From assembly GCA_947088675.1 (NCBI GenBank), contig CAMUHN010000002.1:1-64000 (forward strand): a stretch of 64,000 nt of DNA, given 5' to 3'. The translations under genes and the position numbers were made by a program. The notes beneath the pieces are model-generated. The model had not been told where the DNA came from, searched no databases, and was given only the letters and a program-made list of their open reading frames with translations. Below are positions 34,010 to 42,779 of the stretch, one piece after another. This DNA is from an uncultured Roseburia sp. (GTDB lineage: Bacteria > Bacillota > Clostridia > Lachnospirales > Lachnospiraceae). How positions within the stretch are numbered: position 1 is the first letter of the stretch; every line of letters begins with the position of its first letter.

Positions 34010-35974
34010 TTGCTGGATTCTGTTTTGAAAATGTTGAAAATTATGAATCAAAAACACCCCGAAATGATAAAGAACGGCATCAAAAATTCCCTTAATGAGA
34101 AAGTATCTGTTTTTCATACGCTTACACAAAAAATGAAGCGCTGGAAAAGCGGGGACGACCAGATTGCAGGCGCAGCGGATCAGGACGAGTGGCTTGCAAA
34201 ATTCGCCGAAAAGAGGAACCGGCTGCTTATAATGTTGAAAGAAAACATTATCTCCATCACCATGCTTGCTTTCTTTGCCCAGAAAGATTCCTTTGGATCT
34301 CTACTTGAAATTGGCTGCAGAAACAAGGAGGATGAAAACTGCTGTTGGGAACGTGTGGTACAGTATGCCCAAATGTGCTGCGGCCAGCAGAAAAACACAG
34401 ATCCTACAGGCAAGATTGAACGATTGAAAGATCCGGAACTGGAAAACTCCATTTTATTCCATATAGAACATCGCCCTCAGATTGATTTGTCAGAGAGACT
34501 CCATCAGGTAGGAAAAGGGAGCGACTGGATCACTTTTCCGGATGTTTTCTCCCACGACAACCATTTTATGGTGATATCCAAACGCGAAAACAGATCGGCC
34601 GGCTGGAAACAGTACCTGACCCCGATCTGGTCGTCAGGGAATCCCGGCAAAAATCCGGACATCATCCAATGTCTGAAAAAATATTCCGTCCTGGCAAACG
34701 ATTCCGATGAAAAAAGGAGTCTCGAATTTATCATACAGCAAATGGGAAAACGGGCGCTGGCTTTGGCTGACGGATATGGAAAGTCTACTTCCGGTATGAA
34801 CGGCGGAATGAATCCGGGCGAGTATCTGCAGCAGTTTTTTTTGAAATGGCTGCTGCGCTATATCCCAACTGTGGCAATGTTTATGAGCGATGACGGTAAT
34901 ACAAGGATCAATATTATCCATGGAAAAACATTTCCCTTTGTTTACATGGATCTGTCTACAAAAAGAATGATTTTACAGCGCATCCTGGAAGACGCCAACC
35001 ATTATGATATTCAGCGTTTTTCCATCCCCGCATGGCAGGGGCTGGAAAATTTAAGCTGCAGGGAACTGCCCTACTCCCACTATTTTGTAAAACGCGGGTA
35101 CATGGCAAAAGAGTCGTATTCCAAGGTTATTTTCCCTTTTGCCAAAGACGAACTGAACGAAATTGACAGCCAGATGCACTCGGACAAAGCGCAACAGACA
35201 ATACAGCAGCTGCGCATGCTGAAAAAATTTCTGAATGTGCGTCAGCAGCTGCTTTGCATTTTGCCCGAATCAGAACAGAAAATACTGCTGCTGCTGCAAA
35301 AAATGCCAAATGACGATTCTGGCAATCTGATCAGGGAACGATATCAGGCGTTTTTGAGCAATTTCTTTCGGGAGAGCCCCAGAATATTGCGGATCATAGA
35401 TAAAGTGAGAACGGAATACCGCAACCTTATCGTACATATGCTAAAACAGGGGAACCGAACAACAACATTTTCACTGGAAGACCTGGCGCAGATTTCGAAG
35501 AGCTGGGAGAACATCTATATCTGGCTTTTTCTCCGGGTCCTGTGCGGCAATATTTTCGAAACGACAGAAGAGTTAAGCGAATATATGAACGAGGAACAGT
35601 TTGGGATCACAGACGAAATGAAACATTCACTGGGAGATGCATGGCGCTATATTCTCAAAAATGAATATATACACAACGCCGACCGTGTGATAGAATACAG
35701 TAGGATGTATTTTTCTGATATGGAAAAAGGCGAGGGAACTGCTTATGAAAAAAGGGAGCGGATTCTGTCCTATATTGAGGGCGCCAGAGACAGGGTACTG
35801 CAGCGGGAGCATCTCCTAAATTGCTGGAACCGTTATGTCAAAGAAATCTTTGATATTCTCCAGCAAATGGAAGAAGAGCAGTATCAGGTGATGGAAGGAC
35901 TCACGGACTGGGATGCCATCGAAAAAGATATACGCGAAAAGGAGATAGAAAAAAACAATGATGCCGACAACTGA
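34010..35974 (+). CDS. Probable C-terminal half of the HD/GHKL-ATPase protein, out of frame
   Basis: 654 aa if read from a TTG at 34010, but no ribosome site precedes that codon or the later ATGs. The frame is open further upstream and reads YVNLSRKGFTEKGNTYFLQK directly across the stop of the previous ORF, continuing its NWNGN end naturally; a one-base shift near 33938 would give a single protein of about 1530 aa. The content is mainly helical and Cys/Trp/Phe-rich, with no named domain I can recognise; it would be the client or sensor part of the Hsp90-like protein. Its 3' end overlaps the metalloprotease gene by 17 bases. Confidence 0.6.
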   Translation: MLDSVLKMLKIMNQKHPEMIKNGIKNSLNEKVSVFHTLTQKMKRWKSGDDQIAGAADQDEWLAKFAEKRNRLLIMLKENIISITMLAFFAQKDSFGSLLEIGCRNKEDENCCWERVVQYAQMCCGQQKNTDPTGKIERLKDPELENSILFHIEHRPQIDLSERLHQVGKGSDWITFPDVFSHDNHFMVISKRENRSAGWKQYLTPIWSSGNPGKNPDIIQCLKKYSVLANDSDEKRSLEFIIQQMGKRALALADGYGKSTSGMNGGMNPGEYLQQFFLKWLLRYIPTVAMFMSDDGNTRINIIHGKTFPFVYMDLSTKRMILQRILEDANHYDIQRFSIPAWQGLENLSCRELPYSHYFVKRGYMAKESYSKVIFPFAKDELNEIDSQMHSDKAQQTIQQLRMLKKFLNVRQQLLCILPESEQKILLLLQKMPNDDSGNLIRERYQAFLSNFFRESPRILRIIDKVRTEYRNLIVHMLKQGNRTTTFSLEDLAQISKSWENIYIWLFLRVLCGNIFETTEELSEYMNEEQFGITDEMKHSLGDAWRYILKNEYIHNADRVIEYSRMYFSDMEKGEGTAYEKRERILSYIEGARDRVLQREHLLNCWNRYVKEIFDILQQMEEEQYQVMEGLTDWDAIEKDIREKEIEKNNDADN

Positions 35975-36794
35975 TCTGGATGGAGGAATCGAAAATTTAT
36001 CGGTTTTGATGCAGGAAATAAAAGATTTTCTGAAAAATGGTTTTCAGGGCGAAATTCAAAAACCCCAACCGCTGATCAAATACTATTGGGAAGCCAGCTG
36101 CAAAGCAGATCAGCTGATCCGAACTGTACTGGGCGAAAATGACAGCTTCCCTGTTGATGTAGAACTGCTTGCAAACAGGATGGGAGTTCGGATCGATATC
36201 GAGGATCTGAATGAGTTTTCTTTCCTGGGCAGTATGAACCGAATCATAGGACAGATTCAAATCGGGAATAATTTTTTCACTGACGAAAAAAATAAAACAA
36301 TTTTTGTAGATAAGACTGCTCCCTTTTCTTCCAGACGGTATGCGATTGCACATGAGCTCGCGCATTTTATTATGCATCACGATGACCGCGATTACTATGA
36401 AGATTACTGTATTATGCCAATGTGTCCCGCTGATATAGAAGAGATTGTAGCGGACATTTTTGCCATCTTTTTATTGATTCCCGTGCGTTATTTCTTTGCC
36501 GAGTTTCTGGAATATGTGAAGTGCAAAAAGGAAGAGGGTAAGGTGCCTGTGACTACGGAGAGCTGGATCAGATATCTGGCGGAGATCTCTATGATACCCG
36601 ATTATTATGTCGCCTACGGATACCAACAGCTCCGCTATGTGGCGTACTGGATCTATCAGGCATGGAGCGACGGCGGCAATTTATGGGGAAACGGCGGAAA
36701 TCAGAATGTAATGTCCGATAATGATAAAGAACAGGTAAAAAATGAAACAAAAAATTATTACACCGAGGAGATGGGAGAGCTTTTGTTTGACTGA
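35958..36794 (+). CDS. ImmA/IrrE-family metallopeptidase
   Basis: 278 aa. The zinc motif is H132-E133-LA-H136 in RYAIAHELAHFIMHH, with the third ligand in the following acidic helix (DIEEIVADIFAIFLL). Upstream, SFPVDVELLANRMGVRIDIEDL and the strand KTIFVDKTAPFSSRR are standard for the family. ImmA/IrrE proteins usually cleave or control an Xre-type repressor in response to a signal. It overlaps the preceding gene by 17 bases, so it belongs to the ART operon. Two Xre genes lie just downstream on the opposite strand, the classical partners. The Asn/Gly-rich tail (about 228-278) is unusual. Confidence 0.85.
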   Translation: MMPTTDLDGGIENLSVLMQEIKDFLKNGFQGEIQKPQPLIKYYWEASCKADQLIRTVLGENDSFPVDVELLANRMGVRIDIEDLNEFSFLGSMNRIIGQIQIGNNFFTDEKNKTIFVDKTAPFSSRRYAIAHELAHFIMHHDDRDYYEDYCIMPMCPADIEEIVADIFAIFLLIPVRYFFAEFLEYVKCKKEEGKVPVTTESWIRYLAEISMIPDYYVAYGYQQLRYVAYWIYQAWSDGGNLWGNGGNQNVMSDNDKEQVKNETKNYYTEEMGELLFD

Positions 36795-36824
36795 TAGAAC
36801 GCAGTCGTATACAGACTCCGGTTC

Positions 36825-36870
36825 ACAGGATGCAGACTCTGTTACACCGCAGAATCTGCATCCTGTTATG
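36825..36870 (+). terminator. Terminator of the ART/HD-ATPase/protease operon
   Basis: 12-bp stem ACAGGATGCAGA / TCTGCATCCTGT, 18-base loop, then TATGTTTTCTT. It lies 30 bases past the protease stop. Confidence 0.65.
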
Positions 36871-36938
36871 TTTTCTTAACAGTATCAACATAACACATTG
36901 TTTTTTCATTTCTAACGCAGAAAATTTGATCATTTTGC

Positions 36939-37277
36939 TTATCTCATTTTCATTTTTCGCCGGATATAGGCGATCAGCTTATCCCAAAAAATTTCTCTCT
37001 GTTCTTCCTTACATGTCTCCAGATAATATTCCAGATTGAATTCCTGTTCCTGCGGAACACCTGTAATAAGATATGTAAGGTTTATCCCATATTCCTGAAA
37101 CAAAATAAACAGTTTTTCCGCTGACAGCCCCGTTGCGCCGGATTCGTATTTGCGGTAATGTTCTTCCGAAATTCCCAGCGCTCTGGCAAATTCGGAACGT
37201 TTCCGTCCCAGATTCTCCCTTGTCCGCCTGAGCCGTTTCCCGACGTCAGCATTTATCTCTCTTCGAACAGTATCCAT
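36939..37277 (-). CDS. Xre-family transcriptional regulator, paralog 1
   Basis: 112 aa. N-terminal helix-turn-helix (about 12-68) with GKRLRRTRENLGRKRSEFARALGISEEHYRKYESGATGLS, then a linker with YGINLTYLITG and an acidic C-terminal helix. It is a clear paralog of the next gene upstream (111 aa; same SEEHYRxYESGATGLS core). It converges on the ImmA/IrrE-type protease operon, whose product may act on one of these repressors. Confidence 0.85.
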   Translation of the reverse strand: MDTVRREINADVGKRLRRTRENLGRKRSEFARALGISEEHYRKYESGATGLSAEKLFILFQEYGINLTYLITGVPQEQEFNLEYYLETCKEEQREIFWDKLIAYIRRKMKMR

Positions 37278-37360
37278 TTTTCCCCCATTATCCGTTCACA
37301 TATTGTTTATTTCCCCGCCTCCCGGCGGCGTTGCCCCAACGATTCTACATCCAATAAGAT

Positions 37361-37696
37361 CTATCTTTTCAATATACGCTGCATATAGTCTATGGTCCGA
37401 TCCCAAAACAGATTGCTCTCCTCCTCATCACAATTTTGCAGAAAATACTCCAGTTCAAACTTATCCTTTGGATTTTCCCCCGTAACCAGGTACGTTGGGC
37501 TGATCCCAAATTCATGAAACAGGATATACAGTTTATCGACAGAAAGACCGGTTGCACCCGATTCGTATCTGCGGTAATGTTCTTCCGAAACATCGAGCGC
37601 TTCCGCAAATTCAGCCTGAATCCGCGCAAGATTTTTCCTTGCTTCTTTCAGACGCTTTCCCACTTCCTGATTCGCCTTTTTCTGATCAGGATCCAT
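37361..37696 (-). CDS. Xre-family transcriptional regulator, paralog 2
   Basis: 111 aa; ATG after GGGAGGAG. HTH about 11-67 (VGKRLKEARKNLARIQAEFAEALDVSEEHYRRYESGATGLS) followed by FGISPTYLVTGENP and an acidic C-terminal region. Tandem with paralog 1 with 83 bases between. The 230 bases upstream hold its AT-rich promoter region and an inverted repeat at 37707-37724. Confidence 0.85.
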   Translation of the reverse strand: MDPDQKKANQEVGKRLKEARKNLARIQAEFAEALDVSEEHYRRYESGATGLSVDKLYILFHEFGISPTYLVTGENPKDKFELEYFLQNCDEEESNLFWDRTIDYMQRILKR

Positions 37697-37706
37697 ATCT
37701 CCTCCC

Positions 37707-37724
37707 TATGTGTGAAAACACATA
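37707..37724 (-). promoter_or_regulatory. Inverted repeat before Xre paralog 2
   Basis: TATGTGT-GAAA-ACACATA, perfect 7-bp arms, just upstream of the ribosome site. A possible autoregulatory operator. A second dyad, AAAACAA-GAA-TTGTTTT, lies about 60 bases further upstream on this strand. Confidence 0.4.
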
Positions 37725-37927
37725 ACTCTGATTTTTCATCATATGTTTTTCAAAGCATTCTATCATAAAACAATTCTTGTTTTGTTATATTTTAACTGTT
37801 TTCAGTGCAAAATGCAACCATATTTTCAAAAAACATCCGATAAAATATCTAAACAGGAACAGAATAAATGTACAAAGCGTTTTTCCTGTATACACTGTTA
37901 TACAGTTTATTTCTGATCTGCACCACA

Positions 37928-38341
37928 TTACATTTTTTCAGAAAAGCAAACAACAGAAGACATAAGTAGTTTTCTTCTCGAATATTTATGTCTCCTGTCA
38001 AATTTTAAAATGCTTATCGACCTTTTGCGCGAGTTTTTTGCCAGCCCTTCTACCTGCACACTTCCTGCTTCCCCTGCGGATTCTACCGGATTTAGCACCC
38101 GGTATTTTAAATTATTGGACACAAACTGATCCTCTTTTTGAACGACATCCTTTACATCTTCCAATCCGCAACCTGAAACAAAAAGGCTTTTCAATGTCCC
38201 TGCTTTCCAGAGAAAAGATAACTCCGTAAGTGGATTTCCTTTTAACGACAAGGATCTGATTTTGGGAAGATCCGCTACAAATGGCACTGCAGAACTGACA
38301 TACAGAACCGGCAGGCTGGTCTTCTGAATGTTGTCTCGCAT
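37928..38341 (-). CDS. Leucine-rich-repeat protein fragment
   Basis: 137 aa; ATG with AAAGGAG upstream. Residues about 24-65 contain two leucine-rich repeats (LPKIRSLSLKGNPLTELSFL and LKSLFVSGCGLEDVKDV). The remainder is basic and low in pattern. There is no signal peptide and the protein is far shorter than normal LRR proteins, so it may be the tail of a decayed gene that kept a usable start. It lies in a region with mobile-element debris. A dyad at about 38367-38400 (AGAG-ATATAGA type) lies upstream of it. Confidence 0.45.
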   Translation of the reverse strand: MRDNIQKTSLPVLYVSSAVPFVADLPKIRSLSLKGNPLTELSFLWKAGTLKSLFVSGCGLEDVKDVVQKEDQFVSNNLKYRVLNPVESAGEAGSVQVEGLAKNSRKRSISILKFDRRHKYSRRKLLMSSVVCFSEKM

Positions 38342-38438
38342 AATTCTCCTTTACCGCAAAAATAATAGAGCATATAGATTTTCAGTTTCTATATACTCTA
38401 ACGCTCTTACTATATTTGATTTTGATTGATATGATAAA

Positions 38439-39293
38439 TTACGCCAATTGCATAACCTCGGCTTCAAGTTCTTTCGCATCTTCTAATGTTAATTTTGGGA
38501 AAAAACCTGGTATTTCTTCTACTGTAATTCTTCCGTTTTTTAACATTATCCTTGCATTTTCTCTTGCTTCCCTATGTGTAGCATTATCATCAATATCCTT
38601 TGCATATGCTTCCAAAACCTGCTCATCATCAAATAATGTCATCATAATGTCTACAACCTCCTGTTCTTTACTTTCGAGATATTCTTTTAATACGTTTCGA
38701 TTTTTACAAATTCGGATTGTTTCCGTTACTGCTATCTTTGTTTGCCCATATTTCTTTCTCTGCTCATTATACACTTTGCAGAAAATAATATACTGTCCAA
38801 TTATGTTGTCCTCGTCCTCTTGATAAAGTACCTTAATTTCTGCGTCTACCGCTATCTTTTCACCGTCAAAAAAGTCTTTTGAAAGCGATATGGTGTTGGG
38901 CGGATTTTTCGATTTTTCACCCGTAAATATCATATATAATTCAGGTTTTGGCATATCCACTTTTTTAGAACCATACAAATTTTGCCTGGTACGCTTAAAA
39001 AAATCGTGGTATGTCTGTATTAGATACATCAGAGCACGTATAATAATATTCAATGTCCATGTTGACTGGCTTTCAATCAAAATAACAAGTCTGCCACAAA
39101 CCGAAAATCCAAGGTCATTATAGTCTGCGTCTACCAATATGTGTTTGATAGTAACATCTTTTATATCTTCTTCTGTTACATTACTGTCCTCTGGGTGAAG
39201 TGCCTTGTACAATCGGAGCAGATACTTTTTGTCTTGAAATAAATTCGTGAACACGCTGTCTTTTATTTTACGCTTTGGCATATTTTGTGCCAT
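38439..39293 (-). CDS. Rpn-family PD-(D/E)XK nuclease/transposase-like protein
   Basis: 284 aa; ATG after GAGGTGG. Starts with the typical KRKIKDSVFTNLFQDKKYLLRLYKAL helix. The nuclease core has DADYNDLGFSVCGRLVILIESQS, giving D-(n)-E-x-Q, the Rpn variant of the PD-(D/E)XK site, and TYHDFFKRTRQNLYGSKKVDMPKPELYMIFTG. The C-terminal part has an acidic helical module (FFPKLTLEDAKELEAEVMQLA) common in these proteins. They are recombination-promoting DNA nucleases that multiply in Firmicutes genomes. No terminal repeats are evident. Confidence 0.85.
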   Translation of the reverse strand: MAQNMPKRKIKDSVFTNLFQDKKYLLRLYKALHPEDSNVTEEDIKDVTIKHILVDADYNDLGFSVCGRLVILIESQSTWTLNIIIRALMYLIQTYHDFFKRTRQNLYGSKKVDMPKPELYMIFTGEKSKNPPNTISLSKDFFDGEKIAVDAEIKVLYQEDEDNIIGQYIIFCKVYNEQRKKYGQTKIAVTETIRICKNRNVLKEYLESKEQEVVDIMMTLFDDEQVLEAYAKDIDDNATHREARENARIMLKNGRITVEEIPGFFPKLTLEDAKELEAEVMQLA

Positions 39294-39479
39294 TTTACCA
39301 CCTCATTATTGCAATTCAGCAGAAAATACAATACAGTTCGCTCCAACCATACTTAGATTATACAAAAAAACTCCAGCCTTTACAATAAAATTCATATTGA
39401 TTTGCTTCTTCCTGCTTTGTTTACTGTCAGCTATCCCTCGGATTACTTGCTGTCGGCTCACGTTTTAAAGCTCCCTCTC

Positions 39480-39760
39480 AATGTTCTCTTAGTTGTAGCT
39501 CATTCTGGACAAGTTACAATTAACCGGACATACCTGACCATGCCGGAAAGCTTAATGTTGGCGCTTTCGAGCATTTTCTGGGGCCCGGTTGAACTTATGG
39601 TTCCTCTCCCCGACAAGGTTCATACGGTAGTGGACAAGTTCCCTGAGCTCGCGTTGATCCCTATCAGGGATATAGTTTGCCTACAGCAGGCGACTTATGG
39701 CATGGCATCCTGTCTCTTGTTATTTTACTCTGAATCCTTTTGCTGAGAACGGCTGGACAA
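39480..39760 (-). pseudogene. Decayed IS110-family transposase remnant
   Basis: Minus-strand reading gives ISRLL, then ANYIPDRDQRELRELVHYRM, NLVGERN, and after frameshifts ANIKLSGMV. This is the conserved middle of IS110/IS1111 transposases between the RuvC-like and transposase-20 domains. It contains at least one internal stop and one to two frameshifts. The rest of 39294-39980 shows no intact gene and probably contains more of the same dead element. Confidence 0.65.
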
Positions 39761-39980
39761 ACGGTGGTTCAAATGAAAATGTCTGAAATCAGTTTACTTG
39801 ATGGGCTACAGGCCCAAAATGTTACTGATCTTTGCCGTTATATCCAGTATATATGAAAACAGACCGCTTTCAAATATTAATCCCTTCCGCCTGCGATGTT
39901 TCATTCATGGTAGTGCCACGAAACGCGGGGCATGAGAGTTTACTTGACAAATCCAACCTTGTCTACCCATTAGTCCATAT

Positions 39981-42731
39981 TTACTGATAATTCATTTTAT
40001 ATATATACCACTCTTTACTGCTGAATACCTCCTCAAGTAACAAATCTTCATATTCTTTGCTATCGACCTCATGATTAACCACCCAGTATTCCACATCTAA
40101 CGCCTGCGCTGTATTTACATCAATTTGAACATTCAATCCACTTCCTACACTTTCTATAAAATTTTTATCTGCTATTGTCATATCAATATGCGCATAACGA
40201 TTCCAACTATCCTCATATACATAATCCGGATCAATTATTTCCATCATGGCATAATCTGGATATACATACGTACCGGTCAGACGTTTCACTCCACATGCTG
40301 TAATAATATTTGAAATTGTTGAATTTCCTGTAACCAGCCATCTTCCAGTATTTTCTTTATTTAGCTCAAATATCTTTTGTACCAACACACTTTTATAAAA
40401 GTCATCCAACCCTCTTTGAATCGGATTAGCAAAAATGGATGATATCATTGTTACGCATAACAATATTCCAATACCTTTTTTTAGATTGCTTCTTGTTATA
40501 ATACAATATCCTGTATATCCCCACAATTGGATCAATAACGTTGCTATTACAATCAATCCCATCGAACCATTTAAGTATTCCCTCATATTAGTATCATTAA
40601 TACAGAATACCAATGCAATTACAGTAAGTGCAAGCGCAATAGTTCTTCTCCCCCGAACTTCTTTTTGGCTATACACAACCGACTCATTTAAAATCAGCAT
40701 TAATAAAACCACAGCCCCATATCCAAAGACAGCCAATACTCTTCTTGGATAAGAATATGTCATCAACATTATCTTATATAAAAATGGTATTTGCGGACCA
40801 AACATATAATACATGAAAAATAGCTCACATACTACTAAGGCAATTATTAATTTGACGGAATTTTTCTTAACTCCTGTCTTAGAAATGATTGGCAGTCCTG
40901 CAATTAAAGACCATAAAAACATCCCATAAAATTGGCTTATCTCACAATTATTTAAATATGTCGAATATTTCCCAAACCCCATGAAAACATTGATTATCTG
41001 AAGCAAAAAAATATCATTGGGTACAGTAAACCATTCTCTAACACTTCCTGGATATACTGTATTCAACTGGGTCTGCATTGCATCTCCAGATAAAATTAAA
41101 AATCTTCCAGCAAATACGACACAAATTGCCAATACACCAATATATGCCAAAATATTTGCTTTTGCGAATGGCTTACAGTCTCTTTTATTCCACATTACCC
41201 AAAAAGCCAATATCAAATAAATATAAATAAATGGTACCTGCCACGCCGGATATAGAACAAATACATAAGTAATCGCACACAATGCAGCAAATAATGTCCA
41301 TCCTATCTTTTTCCATGTATTTTTCTCTGACAGAAACCTGCTCAATGCTACTACAAAATATTGACCCGCCGCAATAAGCATTATGATACCATTCCACCAT
41401 TGCACACATGGTGAAAACGTAATTAAAATAGCAAAAACAATTGAAATACGTTTGTTTTTACATAATTCATACATCATTTCAATGGAGGATAAAAACAGGG
41501 CAAATAATGGAAACCACCAACCAAACGAAACTGCATTTTCTGTCGGCAGGAAAAAATATCCCCAATTATTTGGAGCCCCCAGCGCCAATAAGTCCTTTGC
41601 GGGTGTTTTAGCCGATACCATTGTATCACACCCCTCAATCATAAGATTATAATTGTAATACGGAAACTTTTCATCATTATAATATTGCGCCAGATTCAAT
41701 GGCAACGCAACTGCCCATTCATCGCCACGAAGCCCCTGATTAATCCCCAACAAAGTTGTTTTATCATAATCATTCGTATGTTCTGTCAACATACCCGAAA
41801 GAAAGCCAATTGATGATCCATGATACTTCCCGATAACCAAAAATATAAATACCACCATACTTATGATATATCTATATTTAAAGCTCTTTTCGATTCCAAT
41901 GGAAATGCATAATAATATGGCAAAGATCATAATAAACCAAAAAGCGATTCGCGGAAATGATATAAACTGAACAGATTCCAGATACCTTGCTAATAGAATC
42001 TGTTTTGAACTCACCATCTTATATGCCGTTACCAATATCACCCGATCAAAAACCAACGCCACTATTGCTGCGTCTAAAAAAAGAAACAAAACCTGCATTA
42101 CGTAATCATGAAAGGATACAGTTTGATTCTCTTTGGAAAAAATTTTTTTATTATACATATATAATATATTATATAGAAACCATACGAAAAAAGGTAATAC
42201 GATTAAGCTGGCTATATAAAAAATATTATATAAAAAATTCATATTTATATTTAAATTTTCTATCGCAATATAACAATCCTGACCTGAAGTTTTAATTTTT
42301 ATACTATTTTCATCACATTCAATTTTACTTATATCATTCTTCTCAATTATCTGTTCAAGGATCTGACTGCTTTCAATACTATCTCTTTGTAGGCCCTGTG
42401 ATACCACAATGTTACTCAACCTACATACTATATTTTTGCTATCTCCGACATCAATTCTCACTTTTGAAAGTGCCCTGTAAGGTACATTCAGGTTAATACG
42501 TTCTAATTGATTCGCAGTAACCGAAAACCTGGCGCAATTCGCCTCATCAAACGAATACCCTTCGGACGAATTATCCCAATAAACGGTCACATCGCAGTTT
42601 TTTTTCGCCTTTACGTCAAAGGAAATTTCTGTATTTGTATATAGCTTTACACACCAAATTTCAAAGAATAATATTATTACTAAAACTAAAATAATATTTA
42701 ATTTATGAAACTTGATTCCTCTTTGCTTCAC
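39981..42731 (-). CDS. Large polytopic membrane protein of the polysaccharide operon (GT-C-like/DUF7657 type)
   Basis: 916 aa from a GTG at 42731, eight bases after GGAGG; in-frame ATG and TTG codons upstream sit on or before the ribosome site. One N-terminal helix (about 12-30), a ~130-residue extracytoplasmic beta domain (about 35-165), then at least 14 membrane helices and a C-terminal outside segment (about 805-916). A loop with LGINQGLRGDEWAVALPLNLAQY has the acidic character seen in GT-C glycosyltransferases. The overall plan suggests an enzyme that uses a polyprenyl-linked sugar outside the membrane. It is the last gene of the glycan operon. Confidence 0.6.
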   Translation of the reverse strand: MKQRGIKFHKLNIILVLVIILFFEIWCVKLYTNTEISFDVKAKKNCDVTVYWDNSSEGYSFDEANCARFSVTANQLERINLNVPYRALSKVRIDVGDSKNIVCRLSNIVVSQGLQRDSIESSQILEQIIEKNDISKIECDENSIKIKTSGQDCYIAIENLNINMNFLYNIFYIASLIVLPFFVWFLYNILYMYNKKIFSKENQTVSFHDYVMQVLFLFLDAAIVALVFDRVILVTAYKMVSSKQILLARYLESVQFISFPRIAFWFIMIFAILLCISIGIEKSFKYRYIISMVVFIFLVIGKYHGSSIGFLSGMLTEHTNDYDKTTLLGINQGLRGDEWAVALPLNLAQYYNDEKFPYYNYNLMIEGCDTMVSAKTPAKDLLALGAPNNWGYFFLPTENAVSFGWWFPLFALFLSSIEMMYELCKNKRISIVFAILITFSPCVQWWNGIIMLIAAGQYFVVALSRFLSEKNTWKKIGWTLFAALCAITYVFVLYPAWQVPFIYIYLILAFWVMWNKRDCKPFAKANILAYIGVLAICVVFAGRFLILSGDAMQTQLNTVYPGSVREWFTVPNDIFLLQIINVFMGFGKYSTYLNNCEISQFYGMFLWSLIAGLPIISKTGVKKNSVKLIIALVVCELFFMYYMFGPQIPFLYKIMLMTYSYPRRVLAVFGYGAVVLLMLILNESVVYSQKEVRGRRTIALALTVIALVFCINDTNMREYLNGSMGLIVIATLLIQLWGYTGYCIITRSNLKKGIGILLCVTMISSIFANPIQRGLDDFYKSVLVQKIFELNKENTGRWLVTGNSTISNIITACGVKRLTGTYVYPDYAMMEIIDPDYVYEDSWNRYAHIDMTIADKNFIESVGSGLNVQIDVNTAQALDVEYWVVNHEVDSKEYEDLLLEEVFSSKEWYIYKMNYQ

Positions 42732-42779
42732 TATCATATCCTCCAAAATACTCTCTGTTTCACCACATAACCTGTCCCA

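Noticed and set aside
39402..39746. 114-aa plus-strand ORF between the nuclease gene and the glycan operon
   Set aside because: It is the antisense of the IS110 transposase remnant, which reads meaningfully on the minus strand.
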